Source: Planktothricoides sp. SR001
GTDB taxonomy: Bacteria > Cyanobacteriota > Cyanobacteriia > Cyanobacteriales > Laspinemataceae
Assembly (NCBI RefSeq): GCF_001276715.1
Contig: NZ_LIUQ01000003.1
Coordinates: forward strand, 1-64,000
Direction: 5' to 3'
Length of the DNA: 64,000 nt
The translations under genes were made by a program, and so were the position numbers. Position 1 is the stretch's first letter, and the number at the start of each line of letters is the position of its first letter. The notes beneath the pieces were generated by a model. The model was not told the DNA's origin. It did no database searches and worked only from the letters and a program-made list of their open reading frames with translations. Shown piece by piece: positions 19,026-27,862 of the stretch.

Positions 19026-19934
19026 ATGAGATTTATTAATCCCAAGGTCGATTACGCCTTTAAAAAAATCTTTGGTTCAGAACAAAGCAAGGAAATTTTA
19101 ATCAGCTTTCTCAATGCGATCGTCTATGATGGGGAGAAAGTAATTCAATCTTTGACTATTGTTAACCCCTATAACCCCGGTCAGGTACTTACCTTAAAAG
19201 ATACGTTTTTGGATATCAAGGCGGTTTTAGCTGACGGGTCAATTGTAGTAATTGAAATGCAAGTGGCTGCGATGACTGCTTTTAACAAACGGGTGGCTTA
19301 TAACCTAGCTAAAGCCTACAGCAATCAGTTAGTCACCGGGGAAGATTATCCTCTGCTCAATCCTGCGATCGCGGTGACAATTACCGACTTTATTCTTTTT
19401 AAAGAAACCACCGATACGATCAACAAGTTTGTTTTTCAGGAAGTGACCAAAAAATTCAAGCTGCTGGACGATCAATTGCAGTTAGTCTTTGTGGAGTTGC
19501 CGAAATTCCATCAAACGCTTGAGGAGTTACAGACTTTGAGCGATAAGTGGCTTTATTTTTTGAAAAAAGCCGCCAGTTTAGATGAGATACCGGAAAGTTT
19601 GGGGGCAGTGTCAGAGATAAATTTTGCTCTAAATTTGGCTAACCAAGCGAATATGACCGTAGACGAGTTGGCAGCGGTCGATCGCCGAGGGATCATGTTA
19701 CAAGATGAACGGGGACGACTTGCTTATGCGGCAGAACAAGGGGAACAACAAGGACGAATCAAACAAGCGATCGCCCTATTAATGCGGTTACTGCAAAAGC
19801 GGTTTGGAGAAATTCCCGCTACCGTCAGTAACAAAATTGAAAACTTACCTTTGGGGAATTTGGAAAATCTAACTGAGGAAATTTTAGAGTTTGAAAGTTT
19901 ATCGGACTTAGAAGTTTGGTTAGAACAGCAGTAG
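19026..19934 (+). CDS. Rpn family recombination-promoting nuclease / PD-(D/E)XK transposase-like protein
   Basis: A 302-residue member of the Rpn/YhgA-like family. The N-terminus MRFINPKVDYAFKKIFGSEQ and the motif VIEMQVAAMTAFNKRVAYNL (the E-x-Q of a PD-(D/E)XK nuclease core, with the D of FLDIKAVLADG before it) identify it. E. coli RpnA promotes RecA-independent recombination; the cyanobacterial copies are very numerous and their role is unclear. The C-terminus is helical and Gln/Glu-rich, ending in SDLEVWLEQQ. A strong Shine-Dalgarno (GGGAGGAAATT) supports the start. Its presence fits the rearranged look of this island. Confidence 0.85.
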   Translation: MRFINPKVDYAFKKIFGSEQSKEILISFLNAIVYDGEKVIQSLTIVNPYNPGQVLTLKDTFLDIKAVLADGSIVVIEMQVAAMTAFNKRVAYNLAKAYSNQLVTGEDYPLLNPAIAVTITDFILFKETTDTINKFVFQEVTKKFKLLDDQLQLVFVELPKFHQTLEELQTLSDKWLYFLKKAASLDEIPESLGAVSEINFALNLANQANMTVDELAAVDRRGIMLQDERGRLAYAAEQGEQQGRIKQAIALLMRLLQKRFGEIPATVSNKIENLPLGNLENLTEEILEFESLSDLEVWLEQQ

Positions 19935-20237
19935 GCAGCGAACAATGGACAATTGTTCGCTGTTCATATTGTTCATTGACGAGGAGGTACTTCTCTAGTC
20001 TCTGATAATTTCTGATAAGTTATTCCTCTGTGTCCTTCGTGTCTTTGTGGTAAATATTTTTGGGTTGAATATTAACTAGAACCAATTGGAACCACAGAGG
20101 CACAGAGTACACAAAGTTAATAAGACTGATTTTGGCTTTAATTTTAGCTGTAAAATTAATTATCTTCTGTTTTTTAAGGCAGCGTTAAAAACCAAGAATC
20201 TAGTAACAATAATCTAGTAAATAATAACGAGATATTT

Positions 20238-20636
20238 TTAACCAGATAATTTTTTGATTTTTATTTCATAAACTCGGTTTTTTGCTGGTGAACTTGTTTC
20301 ACAAATTTTATCTAATAACTCTAGAAAGTCTATGGGAGGATGAAAATCTTTGCTGGCGTTAAAATTTTTTAGAGAAACCAATTGTTGATCGTGTCGCCAG
20401 ATCGTATAAGCATTAGCTTCTTCGACCAGTAAAAAAATGACCTGTTGTTGCTCTTCATCAAACAGTTCTCTGGCTCGATTTACGGCGGATTTATATTCAG
20501 TGATGGGATAGGATTCAATTTTACAAAAAAGTCGGTTATTATAGGCCAATCCAGAAAGTTTACCAAATTTGCCTCGGCCAGGGCGAACGACTTGACAATA
20601 TATTACTTCCTGTTCGTTAAGAATTAGCATAGACAA
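20238..20636 (-). CDS. Hypothetical 132-residue protein
   Basis: MSMLILNEQEVIYCQVVRPG then a mixed alpha/beta body (RARELFDEEQQQVIFLLVEEANAY, split here by wording only) and a basic tail. No family recognised. Features visible: no signal peptide or membrane segment, an acidic centre and a strongly basic C-terminus (KIKKLSG). It is likely real because codon use is ordinary and the frame is well isolated. The downstream gap carries a TTTGTGTCTTTGTGGT block in both orientations (20030-20115). Confidence 0.6.
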   Translation of the reverse strand: MSMLILNEQEVIYCQVVRPGRGKFGKLSGLAYNNRLFCKIESYPITEYKSAVNRARELFDEEQQQVIFLLVEEANAYTIWRHDQQLVSLKNFNASKDFHPPIDFLELLDKICETSSPAKNRVYEIKIKKLSG

Positions 20637-21251
20637 TCTCCAGTCTAATTATCATAATTACTTAGTCATGCTCCTGGATGCTTGGCGATAAGCTTATTAA
20701 GCGGATCGCAAACACGCTTTGAAAATAGCAGCTTTTTACGTCGTGTAGCTTTAAGAGGTATCACGCCAATTTAGTCGCCCAGAAGCCGGAAGCCGGTAGC
20801 ACAGCGATCGCCTCGGAGAGTTATTGAGTAGCTGCTGCATTTTCATTATGTAACCTGGTGCAAATAATTGCTGTGATGGTATCTAGGGCTAAATAGTGAT
20901 CTGCATCACATCCTCTGGGGGCAATGGTTGGCGATCGCCTCCGAGGATATAGTCCTGGTCAAGGGCGATCAACAAGATCGACCCACCCAGACCCCCACTC
21001 AAACCATAGACGATCCCAAGAGTTCAAGGTCGATCGGGTGAAAACAGCATCGGAAAATCTAAAATGATATAGTCCTCAAATAGCGGATGCACGATCGAAG
21101 CAACAACTCACCCATAAAAACTGGCGATAATAAACCAGCCAACTTGCCCTAAAAGCACATTATTCAAATTTTGCTCCCTTAAGCGTTCTCCCTAGGTAAG
21201 ATCGCACAATAAAATTATACAAAGATCGCGCAAATTTAAGGAATCTGTCTG
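20637..21251. other. Intergenic region without recognised features
   Basis: About 600 bases of unique sequence with several HIP1-like GCGATCGC cores. I see no convincing gene, RNA or repeat. The last part should hold the promoter of the membrane protein gene at 21252. Confidence 0.5.
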
Positions 21252-22712
21252 ATGAATCAACAAACCTCCGTGGACAACCTGAAAAAACTTAACCGTCAAG
21301 CGGATCAATTAAATCCTCAGTTGCAAGCGGTTTTGGGTAGCTTAGATGTGCAGCTTGATGATGAATTGGCTCGATACCGCCGAAAAAAACGGATCGAGGC
21401 AGAGGCGCCTCAGCCTTCTGGTTATCGTCATCGGTCAACAGCGCCAAACAATCTGGAATTGTTTACGATACCAGGGTTGAGAGAAACCTCCACCACACCA
21501 GCGGTGGCACAAAGTCCGTCAGAGGCGATCGCCTCGGAGTTCAGAGAACCGAATCAGTCAAATCCTTTTTCCTCTGGGTTATCTCCGTTTTCCCCGGAAG
21601 CGGTTTTGCCTGAGAAATTAGAAGCCTCGCTTTCTGCCAACCGACCCAACATTGGCGATCGCGATCCTTTATCATCGAATGCTAATTTAGCGGACAGTGA
21701 TTCCCAGGATTCCCAGAATCCGATATCACAATCTAATGATTCTAATGATTATTTAGAATCATCGGAACAGCTACTCGGTAGTTTGGAAGATTCTACGCCC
21801 AACAACTTGCCAACCCACTTGCCAACCCAATTGAGAAACCGAAGACTGCGCCGCCGTTCTCTGAAAAGTTTACTCAGTCCTTTAAGTGTTGGTGTCACCT
21901 TGCTATTTGTCCTGACTTTAGGAACTGTAGCATCGGTCATTAGTGGCAGATTTGGCGATCGCAAGCCTGTGGTCACGGCGGAAAATTCTGCATCATCGGC
22001 ATCATCTCCAACTCAAACTCCATTACCGGAAGTACCGCGATCGCCCAATTTAGCGGATAAAGAATTTGTGTCTTTAGACTTAGACACATTAGGTACTCTT
22101 AGCCGTAATTCTGAAACAAATCCGCCAACGATTCCAGAGCAATCATTGCCAACAGTGCCGATTTCTCCATCGCCGAATCCCAATCCAAACACCACCACCA
22201 CCCCTGCGGTTCCCGATCAAAATTATCCCAGTTTGGAAAATCTAAATACCGCCATCTTGCCTCAATCAGTGCAAGATAATTTGCCCAACGCCAGGGCGAC
22301 TAATTCTAATAACGCCAATTCTAATAACGCCAATTCTAATAACGCCAATTCTAATAACGCCAATTCTAATAACGCCAATGTAGCCAATAATTCTCCTGAA
22401 GCCAAAACAGGGGCAAGTTCTCCAACCGCCGCCGCAACAAGCCAAAATCCAGCTACCAAAACCCCAGAAAAATTACCGGAACCAAGCGTGGGTACTCAAT
22501 CATTTCCCTTATTCTTTTATGTGGTGATTGATTATCAAAATGAAGACAGTTTATATCTGGCACGGCAAGTAATTCCCGATGCATATCTGCGAGAATTTCC
22601 TAACGGGGTAAAAGTGCAAATGGCCGCATTTGAAGATACAGCTTCCGCTCAAAACATGGTGCAGTATCTCAAGGAACAAGGATTTGCTGCTCAAGTTTAT
22701 CAACAACCGTAG
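21252..22712 (+). CDS. Single-pass membrane protein with SPOR-like C-terminal domain
   Basis: A 486-residue protein: about 190 polar residues in the cytoplasm, a basic stretch (NRRLRRRSLKSLL) before one transmembrane helix (VGVTLLFVLTLGTVASVIS, about residues 212-230), a long Pro/Ser/Asn-rich linker with ANSNN repeats (about 351-375), and a compact C-terminal domain that reads like a SPOR fold (FFYVVIDYQNEDSLYLARQV ... VQMAAFEDTASAQNMVQYLK ... GFAAQVYQQP). SPOR domains bind denuded peptidoglycan, so a division or wall role is a reasonable inference. Start ATG; it is followed by pspA on the same strand. Confidence 0.75.
   Translation: MNQQTSVDNLKKLNRQADQLNPQLQAVLGSLDVQLDDELARYRRKKRIEAEAPQPSGYRHRSTAPNNLELFTIPGLRETSTTPAVAQSPSEAIASEFREPNQSNPFSSGLSPFSPEAVLPEKLEASLSANRPNIGDRDPLSSNANLADSDSQDSQNPISQSNDSNDYLESSEQLLGSLEDSTPNNLPTHLPTQLRNRRLRRRSLKSLLSPLSVGVTLLFVLTLGTVASVISGRFGDRKPVVTAENSASSASSPTQTPLPEVPRSPNLADKEFVSLDLDTLGTLSRNSETNPPTIPEQSLPTVPISPSPNPNPNTTTTPAVPDQNYPSLENLNTAILPQSVQDNLPNARATNSNNANSNNANSNNANSNNANSNNANVANNSPEAKTGASSPTAAATSQNPATKTPEKLPEPSVGTQSFPLFFYVVIDYQNEDSLYLARQVIPDAYLREFPNGVKVQMAAFEDTASAQNMVQYLKEQGFAAQVYQQP
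22302..22376. repeat. 15-nt tandem repeat inside the SPOR-like gene
   Basis: Five near-perfect units of AATTCTAATAACGCC encoding NSNNA pentapeptides in the linker. Confidence 0.95.
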
Positions 22713-22824
22713 GGAATTGTGTGCGGTTATTGGTTATTAGTTATTGGTTACTCGTTAAGCTGTCAAATAACCAATAACTAACAACCAACAACAAAGAACA
22801 AATAAAATAACAGGAGTTAGAAAA
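22713..22824. repeat. Inverted low-complexity spacer before pspA
   Basis: GGTTATTGGTTATTAGTTAT repeats followed by the complementary AATAACCAATAACTAACAAC series, able to form an imperfect long hairpin. ACAGGAGTTAG precedes the pspA ATG as ribosome binding site. Confidence 0.75.
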
Positions 22825-23541
22825 ATGGGATTATTTGAGCGAATCATGCGAGTAATTCGCAGCCAAATTAATAGTTTAGTTAGTAAGGCAGAAGACCCAG
22901 AAAAAATTCTGGAACAAGCGGTGATGGATATGCAGACGGACTTGATCCAAGTTCGCCAAGCAGTTGCCCAGGCGATCGCCACCCAAAAACGTACTGAACG
23001 ACAATATGAGCAAGCGAAATCTACTGCCGATGAATGGTACAAACGGGCACAATTAGCGTTGCAAAAAGGGGATGAACACTTAGCTAAAGAAGCGTTAACC
23101 AGACGGCAATCTTATCAGCAAACTGCCAATTCCCTAAAGGGTCAAATTGACAGTCAACAAGAGATTGTGGCTCAATTAAAAAATAATATGCGCGGGTTGG
23201 AAAGTAAAATCGCAGAAGCGAAGACGAAAAAAGACTTATATATTGCCCGTGCTCGTTCGGCACAAGCGTCGGAAAAACTATCAGAAATGCTAGGTAGTTT
23301 AAACACTAGCAGCGCTATGTCAGCCTTTGAACGGATGGAAGAAAAGGTGATGCAATTAGAAGCGCGTTCAGAGGCGATCGCCTCCCTGGGATCTGATGAT
23401 TTAGAAAAGCAATTTTCTGCCCTAGAATCTAATAATATCGATAATGAATTAGCGGCGATGAAACAACAAATGTTGGAAAGTAAACAGCCTAAAGGAACGT
23501 TGCCCGGTAGCAATAATTCCGGGGCTAACTCCGGGCAATAA
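22825..23541 (+). CDS. pspA: PspA/IM30 family membrane-remodelling protein
   Basis: A 238-residue ESCRT-III-like helical protein that coats and repairs membranes. MGLFERIMRVIRSQINSLVS forms the amphipathic helix 0, followed by KAEDPEKILEQAV and long coiled coils to about residue 215. Cyanobacterial VIPP1/IM30 usually carries a further C-terminal helix (helix 7); here the protein ends in a flexible GTLPGSNNSGANSGQ without it. I therefore call it PspA rather than VIPP1, with moderate certainty on paralogue identity. It has a good ribosome binding site and sits 9 bases upstream of the cyclo-ligase gene. Confidence 0.88.
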   Translation: MGLFERIMRVIRSQINSLVSKAEDPEKILEQAVMDMQTDLIQVRQAVAQAIATQKRTERQYEQAKSTADEWYKRAQLALQKGDEHLAKEALTRRQSYQQTANSLKGQIDSQQEIVAQLKNNMRGLESKIAEAKTKKDLYIARARSAQASEKLSEMLGSLNTSSAMSAFERMEEKVMQLEARSEAIASLGSDDLEKQFSALESNNIDNELAAMKQQMLESKQPKGTLPGSNNSGANSGQ

Positions 23542-23550
23542 AGGGGAAAA

Positions 23551-24141
23551 ATGGATAAAAAGGCATTACGCAAGTTATGCTTACAACAGCGCAAATCCCT
23601 GTCTGAGGCAGAATGGAAACTGAAGAGCGATCGCCTCTGTCATCATCTCAAAGCTGCCTCAATGTTTCAGCAAGCCGAAACCATTTTAGCCTACTTTAGT
23701 TTTCGCCAAGAACCCGACCTAAGTCCTCTATTTAACTCAGAGGATAATTCTAATAAACAATGGGGATTTCCTCGCTGTGTTGATCAATCCTTAGTTTGGC
23801 ATTCTTGGCAACCGGGAGAACCTTTAGAAAAAGGGGCATTCGGCATCCCAGAACCATTAGCTAATGCCCCAATTTTATCACCGGAAATGGTTGATTTAAT
23901 CCTCGTTCCCGCCGTAGCTTGCGACTTGCGAGGATACCGCTTAGGATATGGTGGTGGCTTTTACGATCGCCTCTTAAATGACCCAAAATGGAGTCACAAA
24001 CCCACCATTGGCATTGTCTTTGAATTTGCCCGACTACCGGAATTACCCATCGATTCTTGGGACAAACCTTTGGATGCAATTTGTACGGATTATTGTTTAA
24101 CCAACCGGGTTGGAGGCACAGAAACCGGGTTTCTCGAATAA
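23551..24141 (+). CDS. 5-formyltetrahydrofolate cyclo-ligase
   Basis: Converts 5-formyl-THF to 5,10-methenyl-THF with ATP, in cytoplasmic one-carbon metabolism. The 196-residue protein shows the N-terminal KKALRKLCLQQRKSL, the substrate loop FSFRQEPD and the ATP-binding signature GYRLGYGGGFYDRLL. Short distance to pspA suggests co-transcription. The last residues (ETGFLE) are encoded by the dispersed repeat AGAAACCGGGTTTCT, and the stop codon lies in the loop of a terminator hairpin built from two inverted copies of that repeat. Confidence 0.93.
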   Translation: MDKKALRKLCLQQRKSLSEAEWKLKSDRLCHHLKAASMFQQAETILAYFSFRQEPDLSPLFNSEDNSNKQWGFPRCVDQSLVWHSWQPGEPLEKGAFGIPEPLANAPILSPEMVDLILVPAVACDLRGYRLGYGGGFYDRLLNDPKWSHKPTIGIVFEFARLPELPIDSWDKPLDAICTDYCLTNRVGGTETGFLE

Positions 24142-24169
24142 CAAGAGAAACCCGGTTTCTTCTTTTTTT
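24120..24169 (+). terminator. Rho-independent terminator made of two inverted dispersed repeats
   Basis: Arms AGAAACCGGGTTTCTC (24120-24135) and its exact complement (24145-24160), a 16-bp stem with 9-nt loop, followed by TCTTTTTTT. The stop codon of the cyclo-ligase (24139-24141) is inside the loop. It lies between two convergent genes. Confidence 0.85.
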
Positions 24170-24195
24170 GTAGGATCAAAAACCCCGTTTCTCGT

Positions 24196-26349
24196 TCAAT
24201 TGGTATTTTTAGTTTTCTTACCCGAAGGAGTTGGTTGACTTAAGGAAGTTTGCTGCTCTTTTGTAAGCTGAGTATATTGACGACGAACTGCCGTCCCTAC
24301 TGTGAGAACCTTCGCCACTAATTGACTGCCTGTGGTAATGCCAATTGTATTCATCTTAGCTTCACTAGCCTGTTTTTCATCAACGTTTCCCTGTCCTTTA
24401 ATTTCATTGGCAATACTATAACCCACTTCATACAAATCATTGACTCCTGAAATCGTACTAAATCCCATATTTTTAGCGGCATCTGCCATCCGCCAAATAT
24501 ACTTCGCCGATTTAAAAGCCGCTTCGCCAAGAGTATCATTATGACGGCTAATTTCTTTTAGGGCATCTCCCATATTTTCCGTAACGGCTTGCATCGATTC
24601 TGCTTTGCTTTGTTCAATGGCATTTCCCCCTTGAAGTCCAACCACTGCATGATAAACTGCGGCATCAGTTACATAAGCTTCATTGGAAAAAAGTGCCGAT
24701 TCAGAAACGAGTTTTCGCAGGGCTTTTAATTTGACTTCTATATAACCATTGAGCATTTCCAGCCCCGTCACGCCACCGAAAGCTGTTCCACCATTATCCC
24801 CCTGTTCAACCATATTATTATAACGAGCGATCGCATCTTTTAGCTCCTTGCGTAACTGGGATACTTCTTGCAATTTTCTCTCATAAACTCGGTTGCTCGA
24901 TCCCATCAGTAAATTTTCCGCTAATACTTCACCACTAGACGATTTTCCTCCCAATTGCTGATGGATTAATTTCTCGGCTGTACTGTTCAAACCAGTAATC
25001 CCACTCGCCATATCATCTTCACTCTGTTCAGCCGCATCTACGGAGATATTCGCTTGTTTAGACATTTCCTCAGAAATCTCTTTAACATAGTTCTGATATT
25101 TAGCTTCTATGCTTTCTTTTTTCTTCTTGGAAAGACCGGCGGCTTCCGCATACTCTTCCCACTGCACAGGATTAGAGATATATAATCTAACTTTAACCAA
25201 AGACCATTCATCCTGTTGCTCCTTATCTTGTTGAGATAAGATTGATTCTTTAAAACCGCCTTGAATTTGATTTTGTCGTTTTCCTTCTTTCTGGGTCAGT
25301 TGATGACCGTCCACCTCAACTCCCCCAAATGTATGCATAAAGTCTAAAGCATAAACATTCACATCATAAACAACTCCTGATTCATAATCCCAACCGTCTT
25401 TTTTAAACTCTTCATTAAAAATTTTGACAGCGAGTTCCGTTTCTGTTCCTTTCAAATTCACGTCAATATCAGAAGTTAAAGTTTCGCTTCCGGCTGCTGA
25501 CCAGTTTTTTAATCCATTTTCATCTGTGGTGAGTTGGTTAACTCTCGTTTTTGCCCTTTCCAGAATGTTTCTATGATGCCATTTACGAAATTCCCAGATT
25601 TTACGCATGAGCGCTTTAGCTTTTTCATCTCCCTCTGCTAATTCATGTTTGGCAGTATGCCAACTTTGTCCCAAAGGATATTTTAAAATATTACGAATTG
25701 TCTCAGATTGGGGATTCAATGAAGCAATGGCACCGAGAGTCGTTGATTGCAAAAAATCCTTCAATTCCTGAAGACTCAGCTTTCCATTATTTAATAAAAT
25801 TTCCGGTGACTGTTGATTCTCAGGAATATTTTGTTCCTCTGTAGGCTGACTGGCAACCGACTGACTGGCAACTGGTTGATTGGCAACCGACTGATTCGCT
25901 GGGGGCTGATTCGCTGGGGGCTGATTCGCTGGGGGCTGATTCGCAGTGGAATGCCCGATCGCTTCTTCAATATTATTTAGTTTCCCTGCTTGTTCGACAG
26001 GCAAAAGTGGCAAGCCTCTGGCTTTACGAATTCGGTTAGCGTGTTTAACCTGCTCTGGAGTCAGCTTGCATTGAATATTGGGAGCGTCACCTTTCATTTG
26101 GATCGTTGGCAAACCTGGTGACTCAGGCGGTGTAGCGGGCGCTGAAATAGAAATATTCCCTAAACGATGGCCAAAACCTTGCCCAAAACCTTCGCGGGGT
26201 TCTGGTTCCATTTGCAACTCTGGCACTTCTAAGTCTGGATTCATAGTTTCCGCTGACTGAACCCAGGAACTTGACTGCAACTGGGTTTGTATTTGGGGGA
26301 CAAATACCGGATCCGTGTTCTTTTTCTTGCTGCGAGAGTGACTTGGCAT
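24196..26349 (-). CDS. Large protein with nucleotidyltransferase-like motif; possible exported effector
   Basis: 717 residues, no family recognised with confidence. The first 180 residues are disordered: basic SRSKKKN, FVPQIQTQL, short IQMK and IQCK strings, then ANQPP/ANQSV repeats (137-168). A helical region (about 190-280) leads to GSETLTSDIDVNL at 287-299, followed by YDVNVYALD with Asp329. GS-x5-DxD plus a later strand Asp is the signature of nucleotidyltransferase-fold enzymes. The rest is mostly helical and coiled coil, with conserved-looking NEAYVTDAAVYHAVVG. The N-terminal style recalls cargo proteins of cyanobacterial contractile injection systems; that is inference, and no such system is in this window. 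No signal peptide. Start ATG with weak GAGAA. Confidence 0.6.
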   Translation of the reverse strand: MPSHSRSKKKNTDPVFVPQIQTQLQSSSWVQSAETMNPDLEVPELQMEPEPREGFGQGFGHRLGNISISAPATPPESPGLPTIQMKGDAPNIQCKLTPEQVKHANRIRKARGLPLLPVEQAGKLNNIEEAIGHSTANQPPANQPPANQPPANQSVANQPVASQSVASQPTEEQNIPENQQSPEILLNNGKLSLQELKDFLQSTTLGAIASLNPQSETIRNILKYPLGQSWHTAKHELAEGDEKAKALMRKIWEFRKWHHRNILERAKTRVNQLTTDENGLKNWSAAGSETLTSDIDVNLKGTETELAVKIFNEEFKKDGWDYESGVVYDVNVYALDFMHTFGGVEVDGHQLTQKEGKRQNQIQGGFKESILSQQDKEQQDEWSLVKVRLYISNPVQWEEYAEAAGLSKKKKESIEAKYQNYVKEISEEMSKQANISVDAAEQSEDDMASGITGLNSTAEKLIHQQLGGKSSSGEVLAENLLMGSSNRVYERKLQEVSQLRKELKDAIARYNNMVEQGDNGGTAFGGVTGLEMLNGYIEVKLKALRKLVSESALFSNEAYVTDAAVYHAVVGLQGGNAIEQSKAESMQAVTENMGDALKEISRHNDTLGEAAFKSAKYIWRMADAAKNMGFSTISGVNDLYEVGYSIANEIKGQGNVDEKQASEAKMNTIGITTGSQLVAKVLTVGTAVRRQYTQLTKEQQTSLSQPTPSGKKTKNTN
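25851..25944. repeat. 15-nt tandem repeat inside the 717-residue gene
   Basis: Units of GATTCGCTGGGGGCT (three perfect) preceded by diverged GATTGGCAACCGACT units encode ANQPP, ANQSV and ASQSV pentapeptides. Confidence 0.9.
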
Positions 26350-26607
26350 ATTTTTCTCGGTTTTACACTAAGTTGGATTTCGTTTTGTGAAGGTTGATTA
26401 ACCCCAGGGAAATCAGAAAAATTAGATGGAATCAATGATAGAAGATTTGGGCAGCAGGGGTGGATTAGACTAAAGTCTAATTGTGAACCGAAAAAAATCA
26501 TCCCAGAATCCATATTATATTAGATTCAAAAAATTAATCGCACTTGCACCATTAAACAAATAACCACAGAAACACTGCAATAATTCAAGTACAAATAGAC
26601 AGATCCT

Positions 26608-27678
26608 ATGACATCTTCACAACCCCTAAACCCCACCAAAGAGCGACCTGTAATTACCGATCCAGATGTGCTGAATTCTCTACTAATGGATGCCTTTAAT
26701 CGCTCCGTTGCTGCTGGGGGAGAAATGTTAATGCCTTGCGTTCCCGTACTGCATTCTTCCCAGATGAAGCGAATTCTAGGAATTTTTGATGCCCTGGGTA
26801 GCGAATTTAATGAAGAACAACTGCAACGGTTGAGTCAAATTGTAGCGCGAAAACTCCACGAAGGTTTTCAAATTTCCCCTCATGCCAGACTACTGCTGCA
26901 CTACAAACCCGCCGAAGGCAAACAAGAAGGATTAACTTTTGATATTTCCGTGAAAGTTGCCTCTTTTGAGGATGAATATAAAGATTGGGTCGAAAGCCAA
27001 AATCCGCCTTTATTCGGTCAATATGCCGATGCCAAGGTGATGGCATTAGCCGCAGAATTGGGCAACCCCGCAGAAGCACCAATATTAGATGTGGGGGCAG
27101 CCAATGGGCGCAATACTTTTGCTTTAGCGGCCCAGGGTTTTCCTGTGGATGCGGTGGAGTTAGCCCCAGAATTTCTCCGCCACTTAGAAATCAACGCCCA
27201 AGGAAAAGCGGTGACGGTGACTCCAGGGGATATTTGCGATCCGTTAGTCAGAATGGAACCAAATTATTATCGATTGGCGATCGCCCCGGAAATTGTGGCT
27301 GCCCATTGTTATGACAGCGATCGCCTGCGACTATTCCTAGTAAAAATGTGCGATAGCCTGCAAACGAACGGCTTATTACTTTTTAGCCTATTCCTCGCTG
27401 CTGACGACTATCAACCGGATCCGGGCATTCGCCAAATCGCCCAACTCCAGTGGTGTCCCATCTTCACCAGGCAAGAACTCGCCGAAGCAATGGCAGACCT
27501 GCCCCTAGAGTTAATCACCGATGAATCCGTCCTAGAGTATGAACAACACCATCGACCAGAGGAAATTTGGCCCCCGTGCGATCGCTTCACCAACTGGGCT
27601 GCCGGGTGGGAACTCTTTGCCCAAACCGATGAAAAACCATTCATAGAATTGCGTTGGCTTGTTTGTCGTCGAATTTAA
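26608..27678 (+). CDS. Class I SAM-dependent methyltransferase, tandem copy 1
   Basis: 356 residues. An N-terminal domain of about 140 residues (with EMLMPCVPVLH) is followed by a Rossmann methyltransferase domain: motif I reads LDVGAANGRNTFALA, less canonical than in the two neighbours, then VDAVELAPEF. The C-terminus ends in LRWLVCRRI. It shares the whole layout with the next two genes, so the three arose by tandem duplication. The substrate is unknown; similarity to TehB-type methyltransferases is only in the SAM domain. Start is ATG. Confidence 0.85.
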   Translation: MTSSQPLNPTKERPVITDPDVLNSLLMDAFNRSVAAGGEMLMPCVPVLHSSQMKRILGIFDALGSEFNEEQLQRLSQIVARKLHEGFQISPHARLLLHYKPAEGKQEGLTFDISVKVASFEDEYKDWVESQNPPLFGQYADAKVMALAAELGNPAEAPILDVGAANGRNTFALAAQGFPVDAVELAPEFLRHLEINAQGKAVTVTPGDICDPLVRMEPNYYRLAIAPEIVAAHCYDSDRLRLFLVKMCDSLQTNGLLLFSLFLAADDYQPDPGIRQIAQLQWCPIFTRQELAEAMADLPLELITDESVLEYEQHHRPEEIWPPCDRFTNWAAGWELFAQTDEKPFIELRWLVCRRI

Positions 27679-27862
27679 TACTGGTTATTTGTTGTTGGTT
27701 GGTTGTTATTTGTTGTTGGTTGGTTGTTGTTTGTTGATTGTTGATTGTTGTTTGTTTTTGTCACCATCAACCATCAACCATCAACCAATAACCAATAACC
27801 ATCAACTATCAACCAATAACAATCAACCACCAACCAACAACCATCAACCAACAACAAAAACT
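27679..27862. repeat. Inverted low-complexity spacer between methyltransferase copies 1 and 2
   Basis: A GTTGTTGGTTGGTTGTT-type block followed by its rough complement (CAACCATCAACCAATAACC type). It is translated in frame with copy 2 from an upstream start, but the residues are low complexity. Confidence 0.85.

Noticed and set aside
27659-27862. N-terminal extension of methyltransferase copy 2
   Set aside because: Overlaps copy 1 and translates spacer repeats; copies 1 and 3 have no such extension.
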